Source: Gammaproteobacteria bacterium (GTDB lineage Bacteria; Pseudomonadota; Gammaproteobacteria; Pseudomonadales; Azotimanducaceae). Taken from it: a stretch of 64,000 bases of DNA. A program made the translations under genes and the position numbers. Of the stretch, positions 1-7,864 are shown in pieces (within the stretch, counting starts at the first letter, position 1; each line of letters starts with the position of its first letter). Location of the stretch: the NCBI GenBank assembly GCA_030433075.1, contig JAUILI010000004.1:1-64000 (forward strand). The letters run 5' to 3'. The notes beneath the pieces are model-generated. The model did not search any database and had not been told where the DNA came from. It saw only the letters and a program-made list of their open reading frames with translations.

Positions 1-1938
1 TTCGCTCTGCGGAGAGAAAAGCTCGCCGATGGAGGCGGCGCGGATAGCCGTGTTGAAACCACCGCGGACGCGAACCTGAGGCACGATGGTCCAGGAACCG
101 GCGATCTTGTAGTTGTCCACCGAGCCCACCGTGGAGTAATCGGTGGTGCGGTAGGCCAGCTCGAGGTCGATGGCTTCAGCCATGGGCAGGCCACGAACCA
201 CGGGGACGAGAAGCTCGCCGAAGAACGCGTCGCTGTCGAAGGCGCCGCCGGAAGCGGGGGAGCCGTTGAAGCCAGCAATGGTGCCAGCCGCGAGGTCCTG
301 GGAGGGGCGGAAGTCGGAACGAAGCTCAATGCGCTCGAAGCCGAAAGCCGCGCCCACAGCGCCCGCGGGCAGGTTGAAGAGGTCGCCGGAGAAGCTGGCA
401 GCCCAGACGCGCTGCTCGAACTCGCCTTCCGCAGCCACGGCCGTGCGCAGGAACGCCGCCGCATCTTCAGAAATGTTGCCCTCACCGAAGATGTTCATCG
501 GCGCACAGCCCACGGTGGAGCCGTTGCTGGAGGGATCCAGGCAGGTGCCGCCGGTGGGATCGGCATCTAGATCGAGAAGCAGAGCCTGGAGGAAGCGGTC
601 GCGGTTCACGTTCCCGAGCTGGGTGTTGGAGCCGCTCACCTCGCCTTCGGATACGTACACGTCGTAGGTCCAGCCGGTGTCACCGATGTCACCACGAACG
701 CCAGCGAGGAGCTGGAAGTTGACGTACTTATCGTCGGAGACCCGCTCGCCCACTTCCACAAGACGGCGACGCAGGAAGGCCGTTGCCGTGTCGTCGATGC
801 CGTCGCCATCGGTGTCCACGCCGTTGCCGAGGGCATCGGACAGGAGCTGCTGGGTGGCTGCGGGCAGGAAGGGGTTACCGTCCAGCGTGAACTCGGCGCC
901 GGCCTGGAAGATCGGCGTCGGAGCCAGCTGCTGCGGCACCTTGGACTGGGTGAACATCATGCGGCCGTAAACCTGCATCTTGTCGGTCACGTCGAAGTGG
1001 CCGAGGGCATTTGCCTGAAAGCGGGTTTGCGGCAGCTGGATGTAGTTCACCGGCGCGTAGTTGTAGAAATCGTTGTCGTCGCCGCCGGTCACGAAGGGGC
1101 GGGCTGCGCCATTTTGGTCGAAGATGATGCCGGCCGAGGGCGAGAAATCTGCAAGACCGCCAGCGAAGATGGCCGTGCCAGGCACGCCGGAAGAACCGCC
1201 GTTGATGAGGATGGGATTGCCGTTGGCATCCGTGTCATCAAACTGGGCGAAGTTGGCAAAGCTGCGGTCGCCCTGGAAGAGGTCTTCCCGGTCCGTGTAC
1301 TGGGCGTTGATGACGACGTTACCGCGGCCGTCCGCGATGTTGCCACCGATGGTGAGGTCGATGCTGGTCAGTTCCGCATCGCCTTCTTCCGTTTGCTCGG
1401 TCATGATGTTGAAGGCCACGCCTTCGAAATCATCCTTGAGCACGAAGTTCACCACCCCGGCCACAGCGTCGGAACCGTACACAGCGGAGGCACCGCCGGT
1501 CAGCACTTCCACCCGCTCGATGAGGGCCGTGGGGATGTTGTTGATGTCCACGGAACCATTCTGGTTGGTCGGGACGGCGCGGGTGCCGTTGATGAGCACG
1601 AGGGTCCGGTTGGAGCCGAGGCCGCGGAGGTCCACGGTGGCCGTGCCGTTACCGGGGTTGTTCGAGGTGCGGTCGAAGCCCGGAACCATTTGCGGCATGG
1701 TGTTGAGCAGCTGCTCCGTGTTGACGGTGGCGGTCAGTTCGATCTGATCGGCGCCGAGGGTGGCCACGGGAGCGTTAGCGACGTAGTCGGCACGGCGGAT
1801 GCGCGAGCCGGTCACCACCACTTCTTCGAGCTGTGCTTCTTCAGCGAGGGCGATTTGCGGCAGCGCGCCGGCGCCAGCAAAGGCGCTGGCGAGGGCAACG
1901 GAGCCGATGGCCGTCGCAAGAGGGTGCTTGTTAAACAT
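1..1938 (-). CDS. TonB-dependent outer-membrane receptor, N-terminal 646 codons (runs off left edge)
   Basis: The frame is open from an ATG at 1938 down to base 1, so the C-terminus lies outside the window. The protein begins with a signal peptide (MFNKHPLATAIGSVALASA), then a TonB-box-like stretch EEVVVTGSRIRR. A plug domain follows, with motifs such as VDLRGLGSNRTLVLING and GGASAVYGSDAVAGVVNFV. The rest is beta-barrel sequence. An AGGGA ribosome site lies just upstream of the start. By family knowledge this is an energy-dependent importer of a large or scarce substrate. The VVVTGSRI class is common in heterotrophic gammaproteobacteria that take up oligomers, but nothing here names the substrate. 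It has a long leader (1939-2342). Confidence 0.93.
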   Translation of the reverse strand, partial: MFNKHPLATAIGSVALASAFAGAGALPQIALAEEAQLEEVVVTGSRIRRADYVANAPVATLGADQIELTATVNTEQLLNTMPQMVPGFDRTSNNPGNGTATVDLRGLGSNRTLVLINGTRAVPTNQNGSVDINNIPTALIERVEVLTGGASAVYGSDAVAGVVNFVLKDDFEGVAFNIMTEQTEEGDAELTSIDLTIGGNIADGRGNVVINAQYTDREDLFQGDRSFANFAQFDDTDANGNPILINGGSSGVPGTAIFAGGLADFSPSAGIIFDQNGAARPFVTGGDDNDFYNYAPVNYIQLPQTRFQANALGHFDVTDKMQVYGRMMFTQSKVPQQLAPTPIFQAGAEFTLDGNPFLPAATQQLLSDALGNGVDTDGDGIDDTATAFLRRRLVEVGERVSDDKYVNFQLLAGVRGDIGDTGWTYDVYVSEGEVSGSNTQLGNVNRDRFLQALLLDLDADPTGGTCLDPSSNGSTVGCAPMNIFGEGNISEDAAAFLRTAVAAEGEFEQRVWAASFSGDLFNLPAGAVGAAFGFERIELRSDFRPSQDLAAGTIAGFNGSPASGGAFDSDAFFGELLVPVVRGLPMAEAIDLELAYRTTDYSTVGSVDNYKIAGSWTIVPQVRVRGGFNTAIRAASIGELFSPQSE

Positions 1939-2342
1939 AATGGGTCCCTTTTAATGGGGTGGGCCGCCAAAGTGCGGTCACACCAGCGCGGCCGAGGCCA
2001 CGCAAACCAGGCAGCGGACCTCCCCAGGGACGCCTCGCCACCACCTCTTCTTTTTTAAACGAACCTTCTGCCGCGCCCCTTTTTGCCAAATACGAAACCT
2101 TCGTCGCCTGAACAAAGCTAAGGCAAATATCGGAGGGTTCATGACAGTAAGGTGACGAGGACGGGCGAATGTTGAAACACATGGAAACGTTTCGCAATGC
2201 CTGTCACGTAAAAAAAGTGAAATAGTTGCGGAATAAAAACGTTGCTTAATAGAAGCTTAACGGTGGTTGATGAGGTGAATCCTGCGCTCCGCCCCTTAAA
2301 TCGCCAGTATTAATTTCGTCACACCTTGCCTTCCCAGGTTGT
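1939..2342. other. Non-coding leader/upstream region of the TonB-dependent receptor
   Basis: These 404 bases separate the receptor start from the aroA stop. No credible gene is seen. The segment around 2180-2330 is visibly richer in A+T than its neighbours and most likely carries the receptor promoter, leaving a long 5' untranslated region. It contains a 10-bp perfect palindrome with a central CG at 2184-2193 (separate entry). No intrinsic terminator for aroA is evident. Confidence 0.5.
2184..2193. promoter_or_regulatory. Candidate LacI/PurR-type operator half-site pair
   Basis: GAAACGTTTC is a perfect 10-bp palindrome with a central CG, the core shape bound by LacI/GalR-family repressors. 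It lies about 245 bp upstream of the receptor start. A carbohydrate-responsive repressor would fit a receptor gene, but one 10-bp palindrome is weak evidence. Confidence 0.3.
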
Positions 2343-3629
2343 TTAGTCAAACAGTTGTATAAAGTCGGTGAAGTAGGCGGGGTACGTCTTTCTCACGCAG
2401 GTGGGATCCTCGATGACCACCTCCGTGCCCCCGATGGCCGCGAGGGAAAAGCACATGGCAATGCGGTGGTCATCGTAGGTCGCGATCTGCGCGGGGCGCA
2501 GCGCCTCCGGCGGCGTCACCGTAATTCCGTCGGAGTGTTCCTCTACCGCAGCGCCGAGCTTTCGAAGCTCCGTGGCCATGGCGGCGATGCGGTCCGTTTC
2601 CTTCACCCGCCAGTTGGCAACGCCGCGAATGCGTGTCGGGCCCTGGGCAAAGAGCGCCACCACCCCGAGGGTCATGGCCGCATCGGGGATGGCGTTGAGG
2701 TCGACATCAATGCCTTGCAGCGTACCCCCTTCCGTTTCGAGCCAGTCCGGTCCGCTGCGGGTTATGGCTCCGGCTTGGGCGAGAACATCTAGGAAGGCCA
2801 CATCCCCCTGCATGCTGTCCCGGCCCACGCCGGTCACGCGCACGGGCCCCCCGGCGAGGGCGCCCAGGGCGAGGAAGTAGGAGGCTGAGGACGCATCCCC
2901 TTCCACGGGCAAGAGCCCGGGAGCCTTCAGGGGCGCCTCCGGGACGGTGAGCTCTCGGGGGGTAGGCCAGGCGCTATCCGCGCCAAAATGGGCCAGGCAG
3001 CGGCGGGTGATATCGAGGTAGGGGTCCGAGACCAGCTCGCCCTCTCGGTGAATCGTGAGGCCTCCGGGCAGCTGAGGCGCCAGCATCATCAGTGCTGTGA
3101 CGAACTGGCTCGAGAGCGTGCCATCGATGCGGACCGCGCCGCCGGCAAGGGGGCGGCCTTCGATCTTGAGGGGTGGGTAGCCCTCCGCGCCAAGATAGGT
3201 GATGTCCGCGCCGAGGCTTCGGAGGGCATCCACAAGCGGCCCGAGGGGGCGTTCGCGCATGCGTGGATCGCCATCCAGGATAAAGGTGCCTTCCCCGTGG
3301 GCGAGCAGCGCCGTCAAGGGCCGCATGGCCGTGCCCGCATTCCCCAAATGAAGGTGCAGGGGTTCGGCGCTCGGCGCCCTCAGGCGCCCGCCGGCGCCCC
3401 GTACCCAAAGCCCCCCTTCTCGACTCTCCGTTTCCACCCCCAGCGCCGCGAGGGCATCGCGCATGCGCTGAATGTCATCGCTATCCAGTAGGTGGGTCAG
3501 GATGGTTTCCCCGGAGGCCACCGCCGCCAGAAGTAGCAGGCGGTTAGAGAGGCTCTTGGACCCGGGCACGCGCACCGAGCCCTGGGCCTTGGATCCAAGA
3601 TGAAGGGGGAGGAGGTCGACAGGGCTCAT
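2343..3629 (-). CDS. aroA: 3-phosphoshikimate 1-carboxyvinyltransferase (EPSP synthase)
   Basis: This cytosolic enzyme joins PEP and shikimate-3-phosphate in the sixth step of the shikimate pathway to aromatic amino acids. Visible family motifs include PGSKSLSNRLLLLAA near the N-terminus, LGNAGTAMRPLTALLA, RVKETDRIAAM and DDHRIAMCFSLAA. The 428-residue length is normal. An upstream in-frame ATG at 3659 would add ten unrelated residues. I prefer the ATG at 3629, where homology begins. It is followed by the receptor leader and preceded by syd on the same strand, 37 bp away. aroQ of the same pathway is at 51975. Confidence 0.95.
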   Translation of the reverse strand: MSPVDLLPLHLGSKAQGSVRVPGSKSLSNRLLLLAAVASGETILTHLLDSDDIQRMRDALAALGVETESREGGLWVRGAGGRLRAPSAEPLHLHLGNAGTAMRPLTALLAHGEGTFILDGDPRMRERPLGPLVDALRSLGADITYLGAEGYPPLKIEGRPLAGGAVRIDGTLSSQFVTALMMLAPQLPGGLTIHREGELVSDPYLDITRRCLAHFGADSAWPTPRELTVPEAPLKAPGLLPVEGDASSASYFLALGALAGGPVRVTGVGRDSMQGDVAFLDVLAQAGAITRSGPDWLETEGGTLQGIDVDLNAIPDAAMTLGVVALFAQGPTRIRGVANWRVKETDRIAAMATELRKLGAAVEEHSDGITVTPPEALRPAQIATYDDHRIAMCFSLAAIGGTEVVIEDPTCVRKTYPAYFTDFIQLFD

Positions 3630-3666
3630 GATGGGGTTCTCGGCGCAGCGGGGGCGCAAGGATAGC

Positions 3667-4218
3667 CTATAGCGCGTCGATGAGCTGCCTGAGGAAGGCT
3701 TCGAGGCTCGGCGCTAGCGTTTCCCGCGTCCGCTGGCCGGGCCACTCAAGGACGACGGCGCCGTCTCGGAGGCGCAGGGAGATAATGCCGTCCTCGTCCC
3801 CCTCTCGCACGGCGATAAAGGGGGCAGGTTCGAGCTTGAAGCGGCGTTGCTGAAGGCAATGGCCCAGCTGGTTCTCGAGAAGCCTAGGCCACTCCTCGGC
3901 GCTCCAGGGTAGGGTCAGGCTGAGGGAGCCCCAGGGGCTTGGCAGCGTAATCGGATCGCTGAAGAAGCTCCCGTAAAAGGCCTCAAGGCTCGCTGGAATG
4001 GGGCAGTCGAGCGCGGCGCCGAGGCCCGCCAAAGGCGCCTCAGGGCGAGGCTGCTGGCGCACGGGCTGCCAGTAGCGACGCCCAGGCCCCGCCACGCCCT
4101 GGAGGCACGGCGACGGCCAGGCCGGGTCATCTTCAACGGTGAAGGGTCCCAGGGCCGTCTCGGCCCGGGTAAATAGGGAGCTTAAGGTCTCAAGCAGCCC
4201 AATTTCAGACGCCGGCAT
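3667..4218 (-). CDS. syd: SecY-interacting protein Syd
   Basis: The 183-residue product resembles E. coli Syd along its length: PSPCLQG, YWQP, FYGSFFSDPI, WGSLSLTLPWS, LLENQLGHCLQQRRFKL and a C-terminal leucine-rich helix. Syd is a peripheral cytoplasmic protein that contacts SecY and is thought to monitor translocon integrity. An in-frame ATG at 4362 would add 48 residues encoded inside the upstream VOC gene. The ATG at 4218 matches the family start and overlaps the VOC stop by 14 nt, which suggests coupled translation. It is the last gene of the aldolase-mtnA-greB-VOC-syd run. Confidence 0.85.
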   Translation of the reverse strand: MPASEIGLLETLSSLFTRAETALGPFTVEDDPAWPSPCLQGVAGPGRRYWQPVRQQPRPEAPLAGLGAALDCPIPASLEAFYGSFFSDPITLPSPWGSLSLTLPWSAEEWPRLLENQLGHCLQQRRFKLEPAPFIAVREGDEDGIISLRLRDGAVVLEWPGQRTRETLAPSLEAFLRQLIDAL

Positions 4219-4633
4219 GGGCAGGCCCTTTGAATTCGAGGCGGTTCCCTTCCGGATCCGCGCTGTAGATCGAGGGTCCAAAGCCCTCCGCGCCAAAGCG
4301 CTGCCGGGGCGCCTCGGCGGGTAGGCCAAGGTCCTTGAGCCAAGCCTGCAAGGCTGTCGCATCGAAGGGTTCGACGCGAAGGCACAGGTGGTCGAGATTG
4401 CCGTCCTGATGATGGATCGGCCCCTCGCCGCCGAGCGGGGTGCCCCGGACCACCAGGTCGATGAGCACGTTGCCCGCGCGAAACTGGTAGAGCCCTAGCT
4501 TCGGTTCTTCCCGGACGCAGGGGCAGCCGAGGGTGTCTTCGTAAAAGGCGCGCATGCGGGGAAGGTCCTTCACCCGGAGCACCAGGTGATCCACCGTTAG
4601 GGTGGAAAAGGGTCGGGGCTTAGGGCGCTTCAT
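4205..4633 (-). CDS. VOC (glyoxalase/dioxygenase) superfamily protein
   Basis: This 142-residue single-module protein starts STLTVDHLVLRVKDLPRMRAFYEDTLG and ends SIYSADPEGNRLEFKGP. That is the beta-alpha-beta-beta-beta vicinal-oxygen-chelate fold, with a first-strand His (DHLVL) and a terminal Glu (RLEF) as likely metal ligands. It resembles the group annotated as VOC family virulence protein, whose substrate is unknown. The ATG at 4633 is chosen because a longer frame to 4771 lies inside greB. It overlaps the greB stop by 14 nt and syd by 14 nt. Confidence 0.82.
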   Translation of the reverse strand: MKRPKPRPFSTLTVDHLVLRVKDLPRMRAFYEDTLGCPCVREEPKLGLYQFRAGNVLIDLVVRGTPLGGEGPIHHQDGNLDHLCLRVEPFDATALQAWLKDLGLPAEAPRQRFGAEGFGPSIYSADPEGNRLEFKGPAHAGV

Positions 4634-5099
4634 AGGTGAAGGCCTCGACGGTCCAGCGTTCAGGCCCGGCGGCGCCCGGAAGAGCCAGCGTATCCCCGGC
4701 ATGCTTACCCAGCAGCGCCCGGGCCACGGGGGCGTCAATGCTGATCCAATGCCGCGCCGGGTCGATTTCATCGTAGCCGACGATGCGTAAGGCTCTTTTC
4801 ATTTCCCCTTCGCCCCTTAGCTGCACCGTAGCCCCGAAGCGAATGCCCGCCTCGGGGCCCGGGGCGCGGTCCACCACCTGCACCTCGTCGAGGCGCTTAC
4901 TTAAATAGCGCACGCGCCGGTCGAGCTCTCGAAGCGCCTTCTTGCCGTAGAGGTACTCCGCATTTTCCGAGCGATCCCCCAGGGCCGCGGCCTCGGACAC
5001 GCGCCGGGTAAGCTCGGGGCGGGTGACCCGCCACAGGGTCTGCAGCTCCTCTCGAAGGGCTCGGGCGCCGGCCGCTGTGATGTAAGGGGCCCGGCCCAC
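4620..5099 (-). CDS. greB: Transcription elongation factor GreB (GTG start)
   Basis: GreB enters the RNA polymerase secondary channel and stimulates cleavage of backtracked transcripts. The sequence has the coiled-coil N-terminal domain (YITAAGARALREELQTLWR; AAALGDRSENAEYLYGKKALRELDRRVRYLSKRL) with the conserved acidic tip (DRSENAEY). The FKBP-like C-terminal domain follows (RIVGYDEIDPARHWISIDAPVARALLGK). ATG-only gene finding would extend it to 5381, inside mtnA. Homology begins at a GTG at 5099, one base after the mtnA stop, giving 159 residues against 158 in E. coli. It overlaps the following VOC gene by 14 nt. Confidence 0.93.
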   Translation of the reverse strand: MGRAPYITAAGARALREELQTLWRVTRPELTRRVSEAAALGDRSENAEYLYGKKALRELDRRVRYLSKRLDEVQVVDRAPGPEAGIRFGATVQLRGEGEMKRALRIVGYDEIDPARHWISIDAPVARALLGKHAGDTLALPGAAGPERWTVEAFTYEAP

Positions 5100-5100
5100 G

Positions 5101-6177
5101 CTAGGACGCCGTGAGCTCGGCCAGGGCCGCCCCCACGGGCGGTCGGGCGATGCCGGCTTCCGTGATGATGCCCCCGGTGACCAGGGCCGCGGGGGTGACG
5201 TCGAAGGCCGGATTGCGCACCGGAGCTTGAGCAGCAATGCGCTGGCCGCCGAGGTGGGTGACTTCCTCCGGGGCCCGCTCCTCGATGGGGACGTCGCTCC
5301 CTTCGGCCGTCGCCGGGTCATAGGTGCTGAGGGGGCAGGCCACCCAGAAGGGGATGGAGAAATGCTTGGCCGCAATGGCAACGGAAAGGGTGCCGATCTT
5401 GTTCACCACATCGCCGTTGGCGGTGACCCGGTCCGTTCCCACGATGACCAGATCAATTTCCCCTCGGCTCATGAGGTGGGCCGCCATGGAGTCGGTGATG
5501 AGGGTGACGTCGATGCCCGCCTGGGCCAGCTCGAAGGCGGTGAGCCGGGCCCCCTGGAGCACGGGGCGGGTTTCATCGGCGAACACCTTGAAGGGTCGGC
5601 CCTCAGCCTGCATGTGGTACATCGGTGCGGTGGCCGTGCCCCAGGCAGCCACGGCCAGGGCGCCGGCGTTGCAGTGGGTGAGGATGCGGGCGCCGTCGGG
5701 AATCACGGAAGCGCCGTAGGCGCCGAGGGTTGCGCACACGCGCTCATCCTCCGACTGGAGCCGAGCGGCCGTTTCCGTGAGGAGCGCGCGCCCCGGCGCG
5801 CCGCTTAGCCCCGCCCCGTCGATGGCCTTTAGCTGTTGGGCGAGGGCCCAGGCGAGATTCACGGCCGTGGGTCGGGCGCTTCGAAGCCGATCGGCCGCGG
5901 CCTCGAGGGCGCTGCGCCAGGCGTTGGGCTCAAGATCATCCTTTTCCCCCATGGCCAGGGCCAGGCCCCAGGCAGCGGCGAGGCCGATGGCTGGGGCGCC
6001 CCGAACCTGGAGCGTGACGATGGCTTCCCGAACGGCTTCCCCATCTTCGCAGCGGCGATAGGTGACCTCCTGGGGGAGACGCGTCTGGTCCAAAAGATCG
6101 AGGGCCGTGCCGGTCCAGCGGAGGGTCGTGGGGGCCTTCGGCGGGGTCCGAAGGAGGGTCAGGTCAGGGTGCGTCAT
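5101..6177 (-). CDS. mtnA: S-methyl-5-thioribose-1-phosphate isomerase
   Basis: This enzyme of the eIF2B-like fold converts 5-methylthioribose-1-phosphate (or 5-deoxyribose-1-phosphate) to the ribulose form in methylthioadenosine salvage. Hallmarks are the substrate-binding VRGAPAIGLAAAWG, the catalytic-cysteine motif LTHCNAGALA and the catalytic-aspartate motif VGTDRVTANGDVVNKIGT. The 358-residue length is normal. The start at 6177 overlaps the upstream aldolase stop by 14 nt. A longer frame to 6282 would add 35 unrelated residues. Its partner is the class II aldolase. The methylthioadenosine source SpeE is at 54982. Confidence 0.94.
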   Translation of the reverse strand: MTHPDLTLLRTPPKAPTTLRWTGTALDLLDQTRLPQEVTYRRCEDGEAVREAIVTLQVRGAPAIGLAAAWGLALAMGEKDDLEPNAWRSALEAAADRLRSARPTAVNLAWALAQQLKAIDGAGLSGAPGRALLTETAARLQSEDERVCATLGAYGASVIPDGARILTHCNAGALAVAAWGTATAPMYHMQAEGRPFKVFADETRPVLQGARLTAFELAQAGIDVTLITDSMAAHLMSRGEIDLVIVGTDRVTANGDVVNKIGTLSVAIAAKHFSIPFWVACPLSTYDPATAEGSDVPIEERAPEEVTHLGGQRIAAQAPVRNPAFDVTPAALVTGGIITEAGIARPPVGAALAELTAS

Positions 6178-6802
6178 GGTGAAGATCCGAAAGCCGGGCG
6201 AGGGTCTGCGCCAGCAGTTGATGAAGGGCCTCGGGCGTTGGCGCCCAAAACAGCATACCGTCCCGGTGCCCGGCCATGGCAAGGCATCCCCTTTCCTGCC
6301 CTTCGCTAAGGGCAGTCACCGCCTGGGCGAGGGCCTCCGTGCCGTTGCGCGCATCCGGCGCCGTGCACGGAAGGGCGAGGGCGTCCCGGGCTTGCCAGAG
6401 GGCCGGGTGATGGCCGTGCACCACGGCCTGGGCCCCGGGGCAGGCCCGGTAGAGCGCTTCGTGCACGAGGCTTTCGGAGGAAGGGGGGCGATCGCCCTCG
6501 GCTTCTAGCGCTCCGGTTACGCCGCGTTGAAGCGAGGCCCAGCAGACGTCCTTGGCCTTGAGCATCGCCTGATCCGAGCGCTGGGAGGCGGTAATAGCAT
6601 AGCCCGAGCCCTCCCGCAGGCTCACGTTGCCGTAGGCGAGGCCGTCATAGCGGGCCGGATCTCGGCCGAGCAGCCCGGCGCGGCGAAAGGGGGCGGCTAG
6701 GGCCTCGAGGGCTTCGGCGCGGGCGCAAGCCTGGGCCCGATCCCTCGGTGGGCTTAAGTGATAGGCAAACTGGATGACCCCTTCCGTTTCCTGGGCGACC
6801 AT
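6164..6802 (-). CDS. Class II aldolase/adducin-family protein, probable partner of MtnA
   Basis: The 212-residue protein has the zinc-binding histidines expected for fuculose-aldolase-like enzymes: AVVHGHHPALW and a later MAGHRDGMLFWA. An N-terminal glycine-serine loop (GNVSLREGSGYAITASQ) is also present. Being first in an operon with mtnA suggests it acts on methylthioribulose-1-phosphate, as the dehydratase MtnB, or on 5-deoxyribulose-1-phosphate, as the DHAP-shunt aldolase Ald2. Motifs alone do not decide between them, and no mtnC, mtnD or mtnK is visible nearby. An AGGA site lies 5 nt before the ATG. Confidence 0.75.
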   Translation of the reverse strand: MVAQETEGVIQFAYHLSPPRDRAQACARAEALEALAAPFRRAGLLGRDPARYDGLAYGNVSLREGSGYAITASQRSDQAMLKAKDVCWASLQRGVTGALEAEGDRPPSSESLVHEALYRACPGAQAVVHGHHPALWQARDALALPCTAPDARNGTEALAQAVTALSEGQERGCLAMAGHRDGMLFWAPTPEALHQLLAQTLARLSDLHHDAP

Positions 6803-6849
6803 AGGTTCCTCGAAGTTTTTGCAAGGCGCCGAAGCCCCCTGAATTGGGG

Positions 6850-6855
6850 TATGCT
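6850..6855 (+). promoter_or_regulatory. Candidate -10 element (TATGCT) for the desaturase operon
   Basis: GTATGCTCCGCC sits about 38 nt upstream of the preferred desaturase start. The same shape, GTA(T/C)NCT with a C/G-rich flank, recurs upstream of several other genes in this window. No good -35 box is visible at the usual spacing. Confidence 0.4.
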
Positions 6856-6892
6856 CCGCCCCGAATTTTCTCAGTATATAAGTGGAAACGCC

Positions 6893-7864
6893 GTGTCCTC
6901 AGCATCTGCCAAGCCCCAGGGCCTCGCGACCGTCGTCGCGTGGTTTGACTCCCATGCCAGCGCCCCTGGCCCCGAGGCCGACGGAGACCGGTCCATCGAT
7001 CGCGCCCGGATTTTGCCCTTTATCGGGCTGCACCTGGCGTGCCTACTGGTTTTCTTTACGGAGGTGAGCGCCTTTGCCGTAGGGCTCATGCTCCTGACCT
7101 ATGCGATTCGCGTGCTGGGCATCACCGTGGGCTATCACCGCTATTTCTCCCATCGGGCCTTCCGCTGCGGGCGCGGCATGCAGTTCGTGTTGGCCCTCAT
7201 GGGCGCCAGCGCCGTGCAGCGAGGGCCGCTATGGTGGGCCGCCCACCACCGCCATCACCACAAGCACTCCGATGGCCCGGAGGACGCCCACTCGCCGGTT
7301 CAGGACAGCTTCCTTTGGAGTCACATGCTGTGGTTCCTCTCCACGGGGAACTATCGAAGCCGCACGGAGCTGATCTCCGACTTCGCGAAGTTTCCCGAAC
7401 TCCGCTTTATCGATCGCTTTGACACCGTCGTGCCCATCCTGTCCTACACGCTCTACTTCTTCATTGGCTACTTCTATGGGCAGGCCTATCCGGAATCGGG
7501 CGTGACCGGCGGCCAAACCCTGCTCTGGGCCGGGGTTGTGGGTACGGTGCTGGCTTATCACGCTACCTTCACCATCAATTCCCTGGTTCACGTTTTTGGC
7601 GCCAAGCGCTACAAGACCGGCGATGAGTCTCGGAATAACCCCTGGCTCTGGTGGCTCACCTTTGGGGAGTCCTGGCACAACAACCATCATCACTTTGCCG
7701 CCTCGGCCCGCCTGGGCTTTTACTGGTGGGAGATTGATATCGGCTGGTACTTCCTGAAAGCCCTGGAGCGCCTTGGCCTCGTGTGGGATCTCAAAGTGGT
7801 TCCGTTCTACGTGCGTGAAGGGCTGCCCAATCCGCGCCTTGGGGCGCCCCCGAAGGCGGCCTAG
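6893..7864 (+). CDS. Membrane acyl-CoA/acyl-lipid delta-9-type fatty acid desaturase
   Basis: The protein carries the three histidine boxes of the membrane di-iron desaturases: HRYFSHR, HRHHHKHSD and HNNHHHF. These are spaced by hydrophobic membrane segments (FIGLHLACLLVFFTEVSAFAVGLMLL; ILSYTLYFFIGYF). It would introduce a cis double bond into saturated acyl chains at the inner membrane. The start is uncertain. I choose the GTG at 6893 after GGAAA (323 residues), because the ATG at 6851 overlaps a likely -10 element. The next gene begins at the base after its stop, so the two almost certainly form an operon. Confidence 0.9.
   Translation: MSSASAKPQGLATVVAWFDSHASAPGPEADGDRSIDRARILPFIGLHLACLLVFFTEVSAFAVGLMLLTYAIRVLGITVGYHRYFSHRAFRCGRGMQFVLALMGASAVQRGPLWWAAHHRHHHKHSDGPEDAHSPVQDSFLWSHMLWFLSTGNYRSRTELISDFAKFPELRFIDRFDTVVPILSYTLYFFIGYFYGQAYPESGVTGGQTLLWAGVVGTVLAYHATFTINSLVHVFGAKRYKTGDESRNNPWLWWLTFGESWHNNHHHFAASARLGFYWWEIDIGWYFLKALERLGLVWDLKVVPFYVREGLPNPRLGAPPKAA

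Noticed and set aside
997-2058. A 353-codon plus-strand ORF
   Set aside because: It is antisense to the TonB-dependent receptor, whose minus-strand translation shows signal peptide, TonB box and plug motifs from 1938 downward.
4620-5381. GreB read from the distant ATG at 5381
   Set aside because: The first 93 residues lie within mtnA and show no homology. The GTG at 5099 gives the normal GreB length and N-terminus.
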